From the NCBI GenBank assembly GCA_024760905.1, contig CM045733.1:69642001-69706000 (forward strand): a stretch of 64,000 nt of DNA. The letters run 5' to 3'. Source of the DNA: Plotosus lineatus. Its lineage: Eukaryota; Chordata; Actinopteri; Siluriformes; Plotosidae. A program made the position numbers and the translations under genes. The notes under the pieces were generated by a model. That model ran no database searches. It had not been told where the DNA came from and saw only the letters and a program-made list of their open reading frames with translations. Positions 26,801 through 35,900 of the stretch are shown piece by piece (the first letter of the stretch is position 1; the number at the start of each line of letters is the position of its first letter).

Positions 26801-29800
26801 CTTCTCCTCCACTCCTCCGGCATCTGCTCACTCTCTAGTACCTTGTTGAATGTTCTTGTCAGAAAATCTACTGCTACCTCTCCTAGACACTTCCATACCT
26901 CCACAGGTATATCATCAGGACCAACTGCCTTTCCATTCTTCATCCTCTTCAATGCCCTTCTCACTTCACCCTTACTGATCTTTGCTACATCCTGCTCCTC
27001 AATGGTTACCTCTTCTACTCTTTTTCTCTCTCATTTTCCTCATTCATCAGCTCTTCAAAGTACTCTTTCCATCTTCCCAGCACACTTCTGTCATTAGTCA
27101 ATAGAGTTCCCTCTCTGTCCTTTATCAATCTAACTTGCTGCATGTCCTTCCCATCTCTATTTCTCTGCTGTGCCAACCTGTATAGATCATTTTCTCCCTC
27201 TTTACTACCCAATCTATCATACAAGTCATCATATGCCCTCTGTTTGGCCTTAGCCACTGCTACTTTCGCCTTACGCTGTGTCTCCCTGTACTCCTGTTTA
27301 CTCTCTTCGGTCCTCTCAATGTCCCACTTCTTCTTGGCTAACCTCTTCCTTTGTACACACTTCTGCACTTCCTCATTCCACCACCAAGTCTCCTTATCTA
27401 CTTTCCTTCCAGAGGACACACCAAGTACTCTCCTACCGGTGTCCCTGATCACATTTGCTGTGGTTGTCCAGTCATTTGGAAGCACTTCCTGGCCACCCAA
27501 AGCCTGTTTCAACTCCTCCTTGAAGACAACACGACACTCTTCCTTTTTCAGCTTCCACCACCTTGTCTTCTGCTCTGCCTTTGCCTTTTTCACCTTTCTC
27601 ACCATCAGAGTCATCCTGCACACCACCATCCTATGCTGTTTGGCAACACTCTCACCCACGATGACTTTGCAGTCACTGGCCAACTGTATGGAGATTTTAT
27701 ATAGATGGAGACTGCAGTCAAGGGCCAACTGTATGGAGATTTTATATAGATTTATTTATGGAGACTGCAGTCAAGGGCCAACTGTATGGAGATTTTATAT
27801 AGATTTATTTATATATATATATAAAACCATGTCAACGTAATAAGCGTCCTGCTCCAATAAGACCCCCGGAATGTTTTGGATCTTATGTCTAATAACTGCC
27901 CATGAGTACTGGGAGCAAAATCGTTTATCAAACGTACCAATTTTATTCGATCAGTCTCTGTAAACATAAAATGAGGCGTTCAGTGCCTGTAAAAGTGAGT
28001 TTGCATGGTATTTCAAGACCCCCTGCCACTGGGGAATGTCTATAATGTTCATTGGTAACAACACATTTGATTGTTCTGCTGTGCTTTAAAAAACAGGAAA
28101 ATACTTTGCTTTTTTTTATTTTTGTCCAACAACCGATGAATCATTAGAAACTGTTACAGCAAAACTATCAGATGCTCTGAAAATGTTTAAAGGAACAACA
28201 CTGGGAGGGAAAAGTAAGGGGTCTTTTTTTTATGCTGTTTTCTGTTTATTTTCAGCTTTCATGTAAGTAGTTTAGTTGATACCACAAAATGAATAACACA
28301 AATACCAGTAAAACTCTTTTATTGTTCTGTTATTATGCATGTTTTCCACCTCGATGGTAATAAGCACTTACCCTTACTGATCTTTGCTACATCCTGCTCC
28401 TCAATGGTTACCTCTTCTACTCTTTTTTCTCTCTCATTTTCCTCATTCATCAGCTCTTCAAAGTACTCTTTCCATCTTCCCAGCACACTTCTGTCATTAG
28501 TCAATAGAGTTCCCTCTCTGTCCTTTATCAATCTAACTTGCTGCATGTCCTTCCCATCTCTATTTCTCTGCTGTGCCAACCTGTATAGATCATTTTCTCC
28601 CTCTTTACTACCCAATCTATCATACAAGTCATCATATGCCCTCTGTTTGGCCTTAGCCACTGCTACTTTCGCCTTACGCTGTGTCTCCCTGTACTCCTGT
28701 TTACTCTCTTCGGTCCTCTCAATGTCCCACTTCTTCTTGGCTAACCTCTTCCTTTGTACACACTTCTGCACTTCCTCATTCCACCACCAAGTCTCCTTAT
28801 CTACTTTCCTTCCAGAGGACACACCAAGTACTCTCCTACCGGTGTCCCTGATCACATTTGCTGTGGTTGTCCAGTCATTTGGAAGCACTTCCTGGCCACC
28901 CAAAGCCTGTTTCAACTCCTCCTTGAAGACAACACGACACTCTTCCTTTTTCAGCTTCCACCACCTTGTCTTCTGCTCTGCCTTTGCCTTTTTCACCTTT
29001 CTCACCATCAGAGTCATCCTGCACACCACCATCCTATGCTGTTTGGCAACACTCACCCACGATGACTTTGCAGTCACTGGCCAACTGTATGGAGATTTTA
29101 TATAGATGGAGACTGCAGTCAAGGGCCAACTGTATGGAGATTTTATATAGATTTATTTATGGAGACTGCAGTCAAGGGCCAACTGTATGGAGATTTTATA
29201 TAGATTTATTTATATATATATATAAAACCATGTCAACGTAATAAGCGTCCTGCTCCAATAAGACCCCCGGAATGTTTTGGATCTTATGTCTAATAACTGC
29301 CCATGAGTACTGGGAGCAAAATCGTTTATCAAACGTACCAATTTTATTCGATCAGTCTCTGTAAACATAAAATGAGGCGTTCAGTGCCTGTAAAAGTGAG
29401 TTTGCATGGTATTTCAAGACCCCCTGCCACTGGGGAATGTCTATAATGTTCATTGGTAACAACACATTTGATTGTTCTGCTGTGCTTTAAAAAACAGGAA
29501 AATACTTTGCTTTTTTTTATTTTTGTCCAACAACCGATGAATCATTAGAAACTGTTACAGCAAAACTATCAGATGCTCTGAAAATGTTTAAAGGAACAAC
29601 ACTGGGAGGGAAAAGTAAGGGGTCTTTTTTTTATGCTGTTTTCTGTTTATTTTCAGCTTTCATGTAAGTAGTTTAGTTGATACCACAAAATGAATAACAC
29701 AAATACCAGTAAAACTCTTTTATTGTTCTGTTATTATGCATGTTTTCCACCTCGATGGTAATAAGCACTTACCGTTCCACTTCGCTGGTAACATTTTAAT

Positions 29801-31067
29801 AAGCGCCCACCCACTCCAATTTTTAAGGTGCCCTGGGCGCTTATCACGTCGAATATGGTATGTATACAGTGTGTGTATATAAATATGTTGTATCATTTCA
29901 TGATGGTAGACAACAAGGGTGGAGTTTTAGATTGCATTCCCATAAAACGTGATAGGGTATATTTATTTCCAGTACCTCCAATAACAAATCACATGTAACA
30001 ATGTATTACAAAATATTAGAATTTATATTAAATTATTTTGCCCCTTTGGCCTATGAAATTTAAATGGGTATCTTGATTATTACAGTTTATTATTATTATT
30101 ATTATTATTATTATATGGTAACTGCTTTGTCCTGATCAGGGTGCCGGTAAATGTGGAGTGAATCCCCAAAAGTGGGCATGAGGTAAGAATATAGCCTTAT
30201 CTTCTTCCTTTCACTTCGTTCTATTCTTCATCTTTTTAATAATATTATTATTATTATTATATTATCTATTCCTTCCTATAGTCAGTTTTCCTCACCTTCT
30301 GCTTGTGTGGCTCCTGGAAAAATTCACAGTCCTCAGTAACATGCAGCTCTGCAGACTTCTTACACTGAGTTCGTCCAATCTCTACAGTGATGCCATATCT
30401 TACTCCCTTTACAAGCTGTTTAACACACACACACACACAAAATAATATTCGTAATAAATTACAGGTTTTATTTTACAAAAAGGGTGCAATATCAGACGCC
30501 GTGTAAACGTAAACAGCTTCGATAATCATCCTACAAAATCACACACAGGTTGAAACTGCAGTCTTACAACACACTGGTTGGGCCACTGTCTTTGCTGCAG
30601 GATGTTGCGCAAAATGGGCGCAAAGTGGAAGCGCATAAACATGTTATTGTGTGGCTGTGCGCTTGACACGCAAAATCATTGTCATGTTTACATAACAAGG
30701 CACAGAAACCATTGTTCCTTAAAAATTTTTGAAACGGATTGCATCCCAAATATGAACATGAATATATCAATAAAATGATAACTACACTCCACGACTGTGA
30801 ATGAAAGCGGAGCTGAAAACAAGCCGTTACCTGTCGGGTGGCTGTTATGATCCTGCTGACTCGGCGGATGTGCATTCCGTTGGACAGCACGTTGTAACGC
30901 TCCTCGGCGAATTTCAGTGCTTTAAGAAGTCCTGGGTCCGAGTTGGACAAACGCACTGGAGCTCCAGGAGCCCCAGCAGTTTGTCCATCAGCATCATTAT
31001 CCGCTCTCACAACCACGCACGCACACACAGCCAGGACGAAGAAGCGGCTCAAACTGAGGTCCATCAT
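10157..31067 (-). CDS. ctsf: Cathepsin F, complete, 14 coding exons
   Basis: This is a lysosomal papain-family cysteine protease. Exons (minus): 31067-30831, 30415-30296, 23357-23282, 21821-21763, 21679-21607, 21365-21252, 18991-18843, 17457-17361, 16649-16569, 16451-16332, 15518-15454, 12817-12727, 11256-11198, 10231-10157. All junctions are GT-AG, phases agree, and the sum is 1416 nt (471 aa). Order: signal peptide ([20 protein letters not shown]); cystatin-like domain in exons 1-3 (ending [17 protein letters not shown]), the feature that separates cathepsin F from its relatives; propeptide with the ERFNAQ-type motif ([16 protein letters not shown], about residues 190-205); then the mature enzyme. 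Catalytic residues: Gln276, Cys282 ([10 protein letters not shown]), His418 ([12 protein letters not shown]), Asn438 ([13 protein letters not shown]). The C-terminus is SSAVVN. The length is close to what I would expect for cathepsin F. A second ATG seven codons upstream (31088) is in frame, but the MMDLS start gives the better signal peptide. Exons and splice sites look intact; introns are packed with repeats. Confidence 0.96.
10350..10615. repeat. Palindrome-rich segment with TGACATCA-like words
   Basis: TCAATCAGTCGGTGAT (about 10458-10473) is matched by its reverse complement ATCACCGACTGATTGA (about 10502-10517), leaving a loop of about 28 bases. Related words (tcatatgagcctcactgtgac, agtgaggctcaatcag) recur in the flanks. 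It lies just right of the last ctsf exon, inside intron 13. Probably the remains of a small inverted-repeat element. Confidence 0.6.
10848..10965 (-). repeat. SINE 3' tail fragment
   Basis: It reads cattcattcattttctgaac...ggggtcacgaagaggctcacgtccatctcagctga, the reverse of the tail described at 8128-8458. Confidence 0.65.
11055..11147. repeat. (AT)n/(AC)n microsatellite
   Basis: About 66 bases of AT repeats followed by tacatacacacac..., ending about 50 bases from ctsf exon 13. Confidence 0.9.
11632..12340. mobile_element. Decayed Tc1-like element
   Basis: The left end (acagtggcattcaaaagtct agacac) and right end (ctgtagtaccaaaagtttggacacaccc) are imperfect inverted repeats of the AAAAGTCTAGACAC type seen at Tc1-like termini. 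The interior has many stops and no readable transposase. Confidence 0.5.
13207..13375 (+). repeat. tRNA-derived SINE
   Basis: It has gtgattcagtgaataaggct (box A side), ggcagttcaagcccta (box B) and tttgagcaaggcccttaacc, the same family as 5362-5541 and 9115-9290. It lies in ctsf intron 11. Confidence 0.75.
13674..13905. mobile_element. Short inverted-repeat element with perfect 18 bp ends
   Basis: It begins TACCCCCATTTCACTGGA and ends with the exact reverse complement TCCAGTGAAATGGGGGTA. Length is 232 bp. The interior is rich in CGGAA words (gcggaaca, tcggaagc, acggaagt, acggaatg, cacggaag) and has no coding capacity. The outer TA on both sides may be a target duplication. Confidence 0.8.
13985..14420. 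repeat. SINE tail fragment, ATTGGCT-type repeat and poly(A) run
   Basis: 13990-14060 is the cattcattcattttcaaaaccgct tail on the reverse strand. 14105-14320 resembles 2775-2960 and 25325-25480. 14390-14417 is a run of 28 A. Confidence 0.6.
14755..15095. repeat. Headless SINE plus inverted tail fragment
   Basis: 14755-15000 matches the body of the SINE at 38557 from gggttatcaaaggcgggcca to gtggcgacccc, without the tRNA head. 15026-15092 is the tail again in inverse orientation (gggagtcaccacagcgactcatctg). The pair forms a short inverted repeat in ctsf intron 11. Confidence 0.75.
15820..16075. mobile_element. hAT-like non-autonomous element fragment
   Basis: The inverted counterpart of 4585-4870, including aaaataattgagaagcactg (about 15865-15884) and tcatggaaaaatcgttataaggg. 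It sits in ctsf intron 10. Confidence 0.6.
16657..16686. repeat. (CA)n microsatellite next to a ctsf acceptor
   Basis: About 15 CA units, seven bases upstream of ctsf exon 9 (16649-16569, minus), so in the splice acceptor tract of intron 8 as a TG/GT-rich stretch. Confidence 0.85.
16700..17340. other. ctsf intron 8; weak transposon-like coding remnant
   Basis: 17050-17290 resembles LINE-derived sequence (plus-strand frame with [20 protein letters not shown]) but lacks diagnostic motifs. The rest is unassigned intron. Confidence 0.3.
17640..18560 (+). mobile_element. LINE 3' fragment followed by a SINE tail
   Basis: The frame at 17884-18081 contains [18 protein letters not shown], which resembles the C-terminal region of fish non-LTR reverse transcriptases (GVKLWNSL style). 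It is followed by T-rich 3' sequence with TTA repeats (18358-18385). 18475-18560 is the cgagatgggtgcaagcctcc tail. The LINE call is tentative. Confidence 0.4.
19065..19912. other. ctsf intron 6, unassigned stretch
   Basis: No exon or transposon ends recognised. A short direct repeat of ttgcatattttgttcaaagg occurs twice (about 19245 and 19292). Confidence 0.35.
19913..20637 (-). mobile_element. pogo/Tigger-like element, internally deleted
   Basis: The ends are CACTATCCAAGTTACGACC and its reverse complement (gtcgtaacttggatagtg). On the minus strand a frame starting [12 protein letters not shown] at 20436 has the CENP-B-type N-terminal helix-turn-helix ([33 protein letters not shown]) and the start of the second DNA-binding helix region ([16 protein letters not shown]). 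It then stops next to the terminal repeat, so the whole DDE catalytic domain is missing. The 725 bp element is therefore a deletion derivative that could at most encode a DNA-binding domain. Confidence 0.85.
20745..21125 (-). repeat. Degraded copy of a Tc1-like repeat
   Basis: The minus strand shares the phrase aaagagtggttcagggaacatgag and the sentence-like stretch around it with 41160-41240 (plus) and 46100-46182 (plus). The minus-strand frame contains [11 protein letters not shown]. Ends are not clear. Confidence 0.45.
21919..22780. mobile_element. pogo/Tigger-like MITE
   Basis: The left end TATAGTCGGCCCCCTTCTTACGAA and right end (ttttcgtaagaaggcggctgactgta) are inverted. A related left end is at 6408. 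The interior includes an inner duplication in inverted form: tgcttgagggaccggaggtccgaatgagccgcg (22370-22400) against a cgcggctcatccggacctctg stretch (22241-22263). No transposase frame. Confidence 0.65.
22906..23265 (+). repeat. SINE copy with (CA)n and (TG)n tracts
   Basis: It has gcactgtggcatagtggtgagc and gtgtgaagtttgcatctacc as in 8128-8458. Internal (CA)12-13 lies at 23094-23120 and (TG)n at 23231-23256, just before ctsf exon 3. Confidence 0.65.
23798..23894. repeat. Long (AT)n microsatellite
   Basis: About 47 AT units without interruption, in ctsf intron 2. Confidence 0.95.
24001..25098. mobile_element. hAT-like element without transposase
   Basis: The left end CAGGGGTCGGCAACCCGTGG and the right end (ggtaaaggttgccaaccactg) are imperfect inverted repeats of the CAGGGGT/CAGTGGTTGGCAACC type common at hAT ends. 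The interior holds a SINE tail (24806-24856) and a short open frame with no family motif. Confidence 0.65.
25105..25483. repeat. ATTGGCT-type repeat fragment in ctsf intron 2
   Basis: 25325-25480 matches 2775-2960 and 14105-14310. The rest is unassigned. Confidence 0.45.
25484..27826 (-). mobile_element. RTE-like LINE, largest copy in the window
   Basis: The 3' end is at 25484 with an (AAG)n-type tail (plus strand CTTCTTCTTCTTCTTCTT). The main frame (26964-25525 and further upstream) carries the reverse transcriptase: [73 protein letters not shown] basic C-terminus has [20 protein letters not shown] and MICCGDP. An upstream frame (27728-27015) is lysine-rich, with [20 protein letters not shown]. 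The two frames are separated by one base in a T run at about 27017-27021. In the duplicate copy (28371 onward) the run is one base longer and the frame is open. No endonuclease domain is present, so the copy is 5' truncated. It ends at tandem 53 bp repeats (27663-27815). It is inserted in ctsf intron 2. Confidence 0.9.
26969..28370. repeat. Tandem duplication, unit A
   Basis: This unit is repeated immediately as 28371-29771. I see only two differences on reading: one extra T in the T run near 28420 (B) and ctctcaccc (A, near 27650) against ctcaccc (B). The unit spans the 5' half of the RTE-like copy, three 53 bp repeats and most of a TTATCACGTCGAAT-type element. Confidence 0.93.
27663..27815. 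repeat. 53 bp tandem repeats, about three units
   Basis: The unit has gactgcagtcaagggccaac then tgtatggagattttatatag. The first unit lacks the tttattta spacer. The array is copied again at about 29064-29216. Oriented with the LINE, it sits upstream of the coding part, where 5' UTR monomers could be. Confidence 0.85.
28371..29771. repeat. Tandem duplication, unit B
   Basis: Second copy of 26969-28370. The junction reads cttACC|cttactg. The left border of A reads tcACC|cttactg and the right border of B reads cttACC|gttcc, so three bases (ACC) are shared at the breakpoints. The open frame at 29122-28319 (minus) reads through the RTE-like N-terminal region without the break seen in unit A. Confidence 0.93.
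29235..29860. mobile_element. pogo-like MITE of the TTATCACGTCGAAT family
   Basis: The right end is gggcgcttatcacgtcgaat...ggta and the left side gtcaacgtaataagcgtcct. The full-length relative is 41311-42170. The first few terminal bases are missing at the left end. A truncated copy occupies 27829-28370 in duplication unit A. Confidence 0.75.
30086..30112. repeat. (TTA)n microsatellite
   Basis: About eight ATT units. Another short one is at 30240-30262. Both lie in ctsf intron 2, near exon 2. Confidence 0.85.
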
Positions 31068-31317
31068 GTTCAGCAGGAGACAGCACAAAGAGACCGAAGA
31101 TTAATCACGCCTTGCTTTTAACTTCCAATTCATACACTGTTTGTTGTTCTAGTTAAAGATCGACCAGCTGGCACTGCATAAGCGGATTACCCGAAATTGC
31201 CCCAAACAAATATGGCGCTTGTAGTCGCCGGTACCTGGTGATGCTTCTAATGCTATTGGGCGCTTTTACATGCGTCATCATCATCATCGAGGTACCCGGA
31301 TGCGCAGCCATGTTGGT

Positions 31318-31450
31318 GCCATTTAGAGGGCCCCAACCCCCGGTCCACGGACCGCTACCGGTCCCGGTCCGTGAGTCATTTGATACCGGTCCGCAAACAA
31401 AACCTTTCATGAGAAAAATGAGTTTTTGTTCGAGCTTGCGGATCTTATTT
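31318..31450. mobile_element. hAT-like end fragment
   Basis: It has agggccccaacccccggtcc, then a near-palindrome accgctaccggtcccggtcc. This phrase is typical of widespread vertebrate hAT ends. No coding part. Confidence 0.6.
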
Positions 31451-31572
31451 TGAAAAAGAACTGTTTTTGAGATTGACACAGTTTCTAACCGCATGTCTTT
31501 GTCAGGCGGGGTTTTCTGTGGTGACACCCACCAACACAACACTCGCTGAAACATTTCATATACCTATATCTT

Positions 31573-31973
31573 ATTCTTCGGCTGCTCCCTTCAGGGGTCA
31601 CCACAGCGAATCATCTGCCTCCATCACACCCTGTCCTCTGCATCTTCTTCTCTTACACCAACTACCTTCATGTCTTTCTTCACCACATCCATAAATCTTC
31701 TCTTTGGTCTTCCTCTGGGCCTTCTGCCTGGTAGTTCTAACCTCAGCATCCTATTACCAATATACTCACTATCCCTCCTCTGTACATGGCCAAACCATCT
31801 CAATCTAGCCTCTCTGACTTTGTCTCCTAAACGTCTTACATGTGCTGTCCCTCTGATGTGCTCATTCCTGATCCTATCCATCCTCGTTACTCCCAAAGAG
31901 AACCTCAACATTTTCATCTCTGCTACCTCCAGCTCTGCCTCCTGTCTTTTCCCCAGGGCCACTGTCTCTAAAC
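31573..31973 (-). mobile_element. RTE-like LINE 3' fragment
   Basis: Minus-strand translation gives [20 protein letters not shown] and [20 protein letters not shown], the C-terminal part of the same LINE as at 25484. The 3' end reads ttcggctgctcccttcaggg on the plus strand. Confidence 0.9.
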
Positions 31974-32524
31974 CAATAGCTTGGACAACATTACTTGATA
32001 TAATCAAAATATAGTGATGTAAGTCATTAATTCTTGAAGATTATTCAATGGTATATTAATGTGGATGGATATATATATTCTGTGATATCAATAAATGGAT
32101 GAGGTAAGATATATTTATTGTATTGATTCACCTTTATCTTTTTTTTTACAAGGATAATGGAACTTTTTAATTATGAATATGTTTTTAATGATTTATTGGG
32201 TGCTGGAGTGGTATTTATTTTAGTTGCCTACTTGTGTGAGAGTAGTTGTGTGTTTTACATACAGAAGTCCAAAAAAAAAAAAACTACAGTAATTATTAGT
32301 TGAACAGTCTCTAACATAAGGCATTTTACAACCGCATAAACTCACTACTGCCATCTAATGGACAGGCGAAGGCTGTACGTCGCTGTTTAACTTCCGTGTA
32401 GAAACAGGTTTACGCCAACTGACTTCGCGGTTTACATTGCTATTTATTTATTGATTGATTGATTGATTTTAGACACAGCTGCTTTTAGTAATGTGATAAT
32501 TTTCTGCTGATAAGTAACCATCAA

Positions 32525-32909
32525 ATGGACGAGCAACATCCCGGAAAAGGAAAAAGACGAAGTGGCGGTGGAAGGAACCGAGATGAAGTGTGTCCACGCC
32601 CTCAGAAATAAATAATCAAACCCAGTGTTTACTATTTATAGTTACTTGTTGAAGTTTATTAACTGACTTTCTTATTTGTGTTTTATATACACCTCGTCTT
32701 CTTAATGTTTCTCTTCTAGAGCAGAGACGTACGGCTGTCCAAATCCCTGTCTTATGCCCTGAGACATGCTGCTACTAAAATAGGGATACAAATTGGCTCA
32801 GGTGTGTGTGTGTGTGTGTGTGTGTGTCTGTCTGTCTGTCTCTATATGTGTCTGGCTCGTGTGTGTGTATGTATGTATCTGTCTATGTGTATATGTATGT
32901 GTGTGTATA

Positions 32910-32958
<49 letters not shown>

Positions 32959-35900
32959 TTATATATATACATACATACATACAGGGATCCCTCACTTTCC
33001 GCAGTTAGTTGGGACCAAGATCCCCACACGACCATTGAAATCTGAAGTAGGATACCCCCCATGACTGATGTATATGTGTATATAATATTAATAATTCAAT
33101 GCTATAAATGCTTATAATAACAATTAAACATTAAAAGATAATGCATTAGATGTAAATAAAATATAGACACATACATGCACTCAGATACGCACCTTAACAA
33201 TGGGAGGTTTTGGGTTGGTTTTGTTTTGTTTGTTCAGAGTTGTTTGTTTTTTTTGCATAATTGGCCTTGTTTTTGTGGCATTTTACTTAACTTTCCACCT
33301 ATTCTTCCTTAATTTCCTTATTTTTTTAATTTGATGAATATTAAAAATAAAAAAAAACACGATGCACTGAAGCCGCATGAATTGAAGCGCGAAGTAGCAA
33401 GGGATATATTTTTGTGTATGTATGTGTGTGTGTGTGTATATATATATAATTTTTTTTTTTCATTTTCTTAGTCGCTTGATCGTAATTATAGTCACAGGCC
33501 TATCTCAGGCGGCTGGGGAACACCCTTGGTAGCTCGTCAGGCCATTGTAGGGCCAACACTCGCACAACCATTCACACTCAAACTCTCACCTAGGGGCAAT
33601 TTGGAACAGCCAATTACTGTGCATGCTTTTTTGACTGTGGGAGAAACCGGAGTACCCGGAGGAAACCCACGAAAACATGGGGAGAACATGCAAAGTCTCC
33701 ACAGAAACACTCAAGCTGGGAATCAAAAACTCAGGACCTTCTGCTGCCATCCTGTTGGACACCCCAGTCAGTCAACCGAAAGTGTTTTCTTGGTGGAGAC
33801 CTCAGGAAATTTTATTTTATCGTCTAACTACATATTCGCATTTAGAATAACAGTACCTTCTTCATCTGCAGACAATTTTTTTTTTTAATTTCCTCCCTGT
33901 TGAAATCAGATGGCTTTATATTTGTGGATGAACTTCTGACTCATGGACAGTTCAGGTCATATACAGTGGAGGACATACAGCGAGTGGTGGCCACAAATGA
34001 CAAACAGCGCTTCAAACTTCAAAATCATCCAGAGAATGGACGCCTGCAGATCCGGGCCAATCAGGGACATACTGTACAGGTCAGCAGGGTCTACAGTGAA
34101 AGCTTTACAATGATTGCATATTGCCAATACCTAGTAAAATGCAATAATTGTAAAGCTTTTCACTATATAATAACACTTTATATAACTCAGTAAAGTTCTC
34201 TCGTGGTTACAGTGCTGTGGTATTGAATCACTTGATTTGAGGTTAATTTGATATTCTGCTAAAGTTTTTCCACTTTTCTATTCAAATCCAGCCATGTTAT
34301 GGAGTCATTTATGTGTTTTCAGGTTGAAGACTTGGAATTAACAGCAGTGGTTCTGGACACTCCAGACTGTCCAAGGGAAGCTGTTCATGGATCGTACATG
34401 AAACACTGGCCGTCAATTCGCAGCCGGGGCCTATGCAGGATGAAAAGAACACATATCCATCTGGCACCTGGGCTTCCTGGAGAGGAACAAGTAATCAGTG
34501 GTGCGGGTCACACAGACCGCTATGTTTGGACTTATTTCAAATGTTGAGAATAGTTTCTTTAAAGTTGTGTTGGTGCTCTTCGTCTCTGCTAAAGTATTTT
34601 CTGTCTCACTTTCCATCTAATGCTCCAACAAAGGCACAAAGATTTAGTTTTTGTCGGAGGTGGAAGTTAAAAGCACTTCTGACGGTAGGCTTCGCCAAAC
34701 GTTCCCAGGAGACCCTAACTACACGCTTGGGCCTGCCAGGTTTGGAGGGTGGCCTCCCTCGCCATCAGAGCCAGCTCACCACCAGGTGGTGATCAGTTGA
34801 CAGCTCAGCTCTTCTCTTCACCAGAGTGTCCAGAACATGTGCAAGCTGCAAGTTCGGTGACACGACAACAAAGTTGATCAGTGAACTGCAGCCTAAGGTG
34901 TCCTGGTGCCAAGTGCACTTATGGACACCCTTATGTTTGAACATGGTGTTCTTGATGGATAAACCATGACGAGCACAGAAGTCCAACAACAAAGCACCAT
35001 TTGGGTTCAGACTGGAGAGGCCGTACTTACCTATCACACCCTTCCAGGTCACACTATCATTGCCTACATGGGTGTCAGTCTCCCAGAACAACGAGTGAGT
35101 CTCCCAGGGGAGCATTCTCCAACACACCCCCTAAAGACACCAAGAAGAGTGGTGCATAAGCACAAAGAGCAGTTAGGATCCATCCCCACACCTGAACGTG
35201 GAGGAAAACTAATCTTTCATCAACTGGGGAGAACCACAGCGGGTGGGCATTGAGACGGGGGGGGCAGGGCAACAAGGATGCCCACACCAACTCCCCGCGT
35301 CTCCCCATGAGCAACTCCAGAATGGACTAGGGTCCAGCCCCTCTCAAGATATGTGGTTCCACAGCCCAAGCTATGCGTTGAGGTGAGTCCAACTATAGCT
35401 AGTCAGTATCTCGCCACCTCACACACCAACTCGGGCTCCTTCCCCGCCAGCCAACCCGTATAGCCCCTGTCACAGGGTGTGGGTCCATGGGAGAGCAGAC
35501 CTATGTCTCGTTTTCGGGCCGGGTCCGGCCGGACTCCATAGGCAGAAGCCCAACCACCAGGTGCCTCGCTTTCCAGCCCCTCCCCCAGGCCTGGCTCCGT
35601 GCACCTGATTTATTTATTTTTTTATTCTAGAGGCGTAGTTCTCCGACATGGTCTTGGAGAACACCTGGTTTGCATTGTTTTTCCTCCAGCTAATTACCGT
35701 GTTCCCCTGAAAATAAGACCTAACCACAAAATAAGACCTAGCGTGATTTTACAAGATTTTAATACAGGCCCTCCCCTTAAAATAAGCCCTAGTTGAGAGC
35801 AGCAGCAATTCATTGGCCTGCTACTCGCGCAATCTCGGGCTCTAGGTGAAAGCGCTGACTCCTCTATTAGACAGCTTTACCTAAGGTACACTGTCAAAGC

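Larger units (their letters stand above)
31068..32524. promoter_or_regulatory. Divergent promoter interval between ctsf and trpt1
   Basis: The start codons of ctsf (31067, minus) and trpt1 (32525, plus) are about 1.46 kb apart and transcribed away from each other. The interval is CpG-richer near ctsf (about 30830-31400) and has been entered by a hAT-like fragment (31318-31450, cggtccacggaccgctaccggtcc) and an RTE-like 3' end (31573-31973). A tgattgattgattgatt run lies at 32449-32467, just before trpt1. No TATA box is convincing. Confidence 0.5.

Noticed and set aside
32793..33064. Open frames of Cys/Val or His/Thr repeats
   Set aside because: They are translations of (TG)n/(CA)n microsatellites, as are those at 22829-23269 and 45060-45248.
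34491..34496. Donor gtaatc for trpt1 exon 4
   Set aside because: Joining here to exon 5 gives an immediate stop (GGA TGA); the donor at 34501 keeps the frame and the ISGMR motif.
34765..35127. Host nuclease gene
   Set aside because: The endonuclease-like frame is the middle of a LINE protein with damaged flanks inside trpt1 intron 4.
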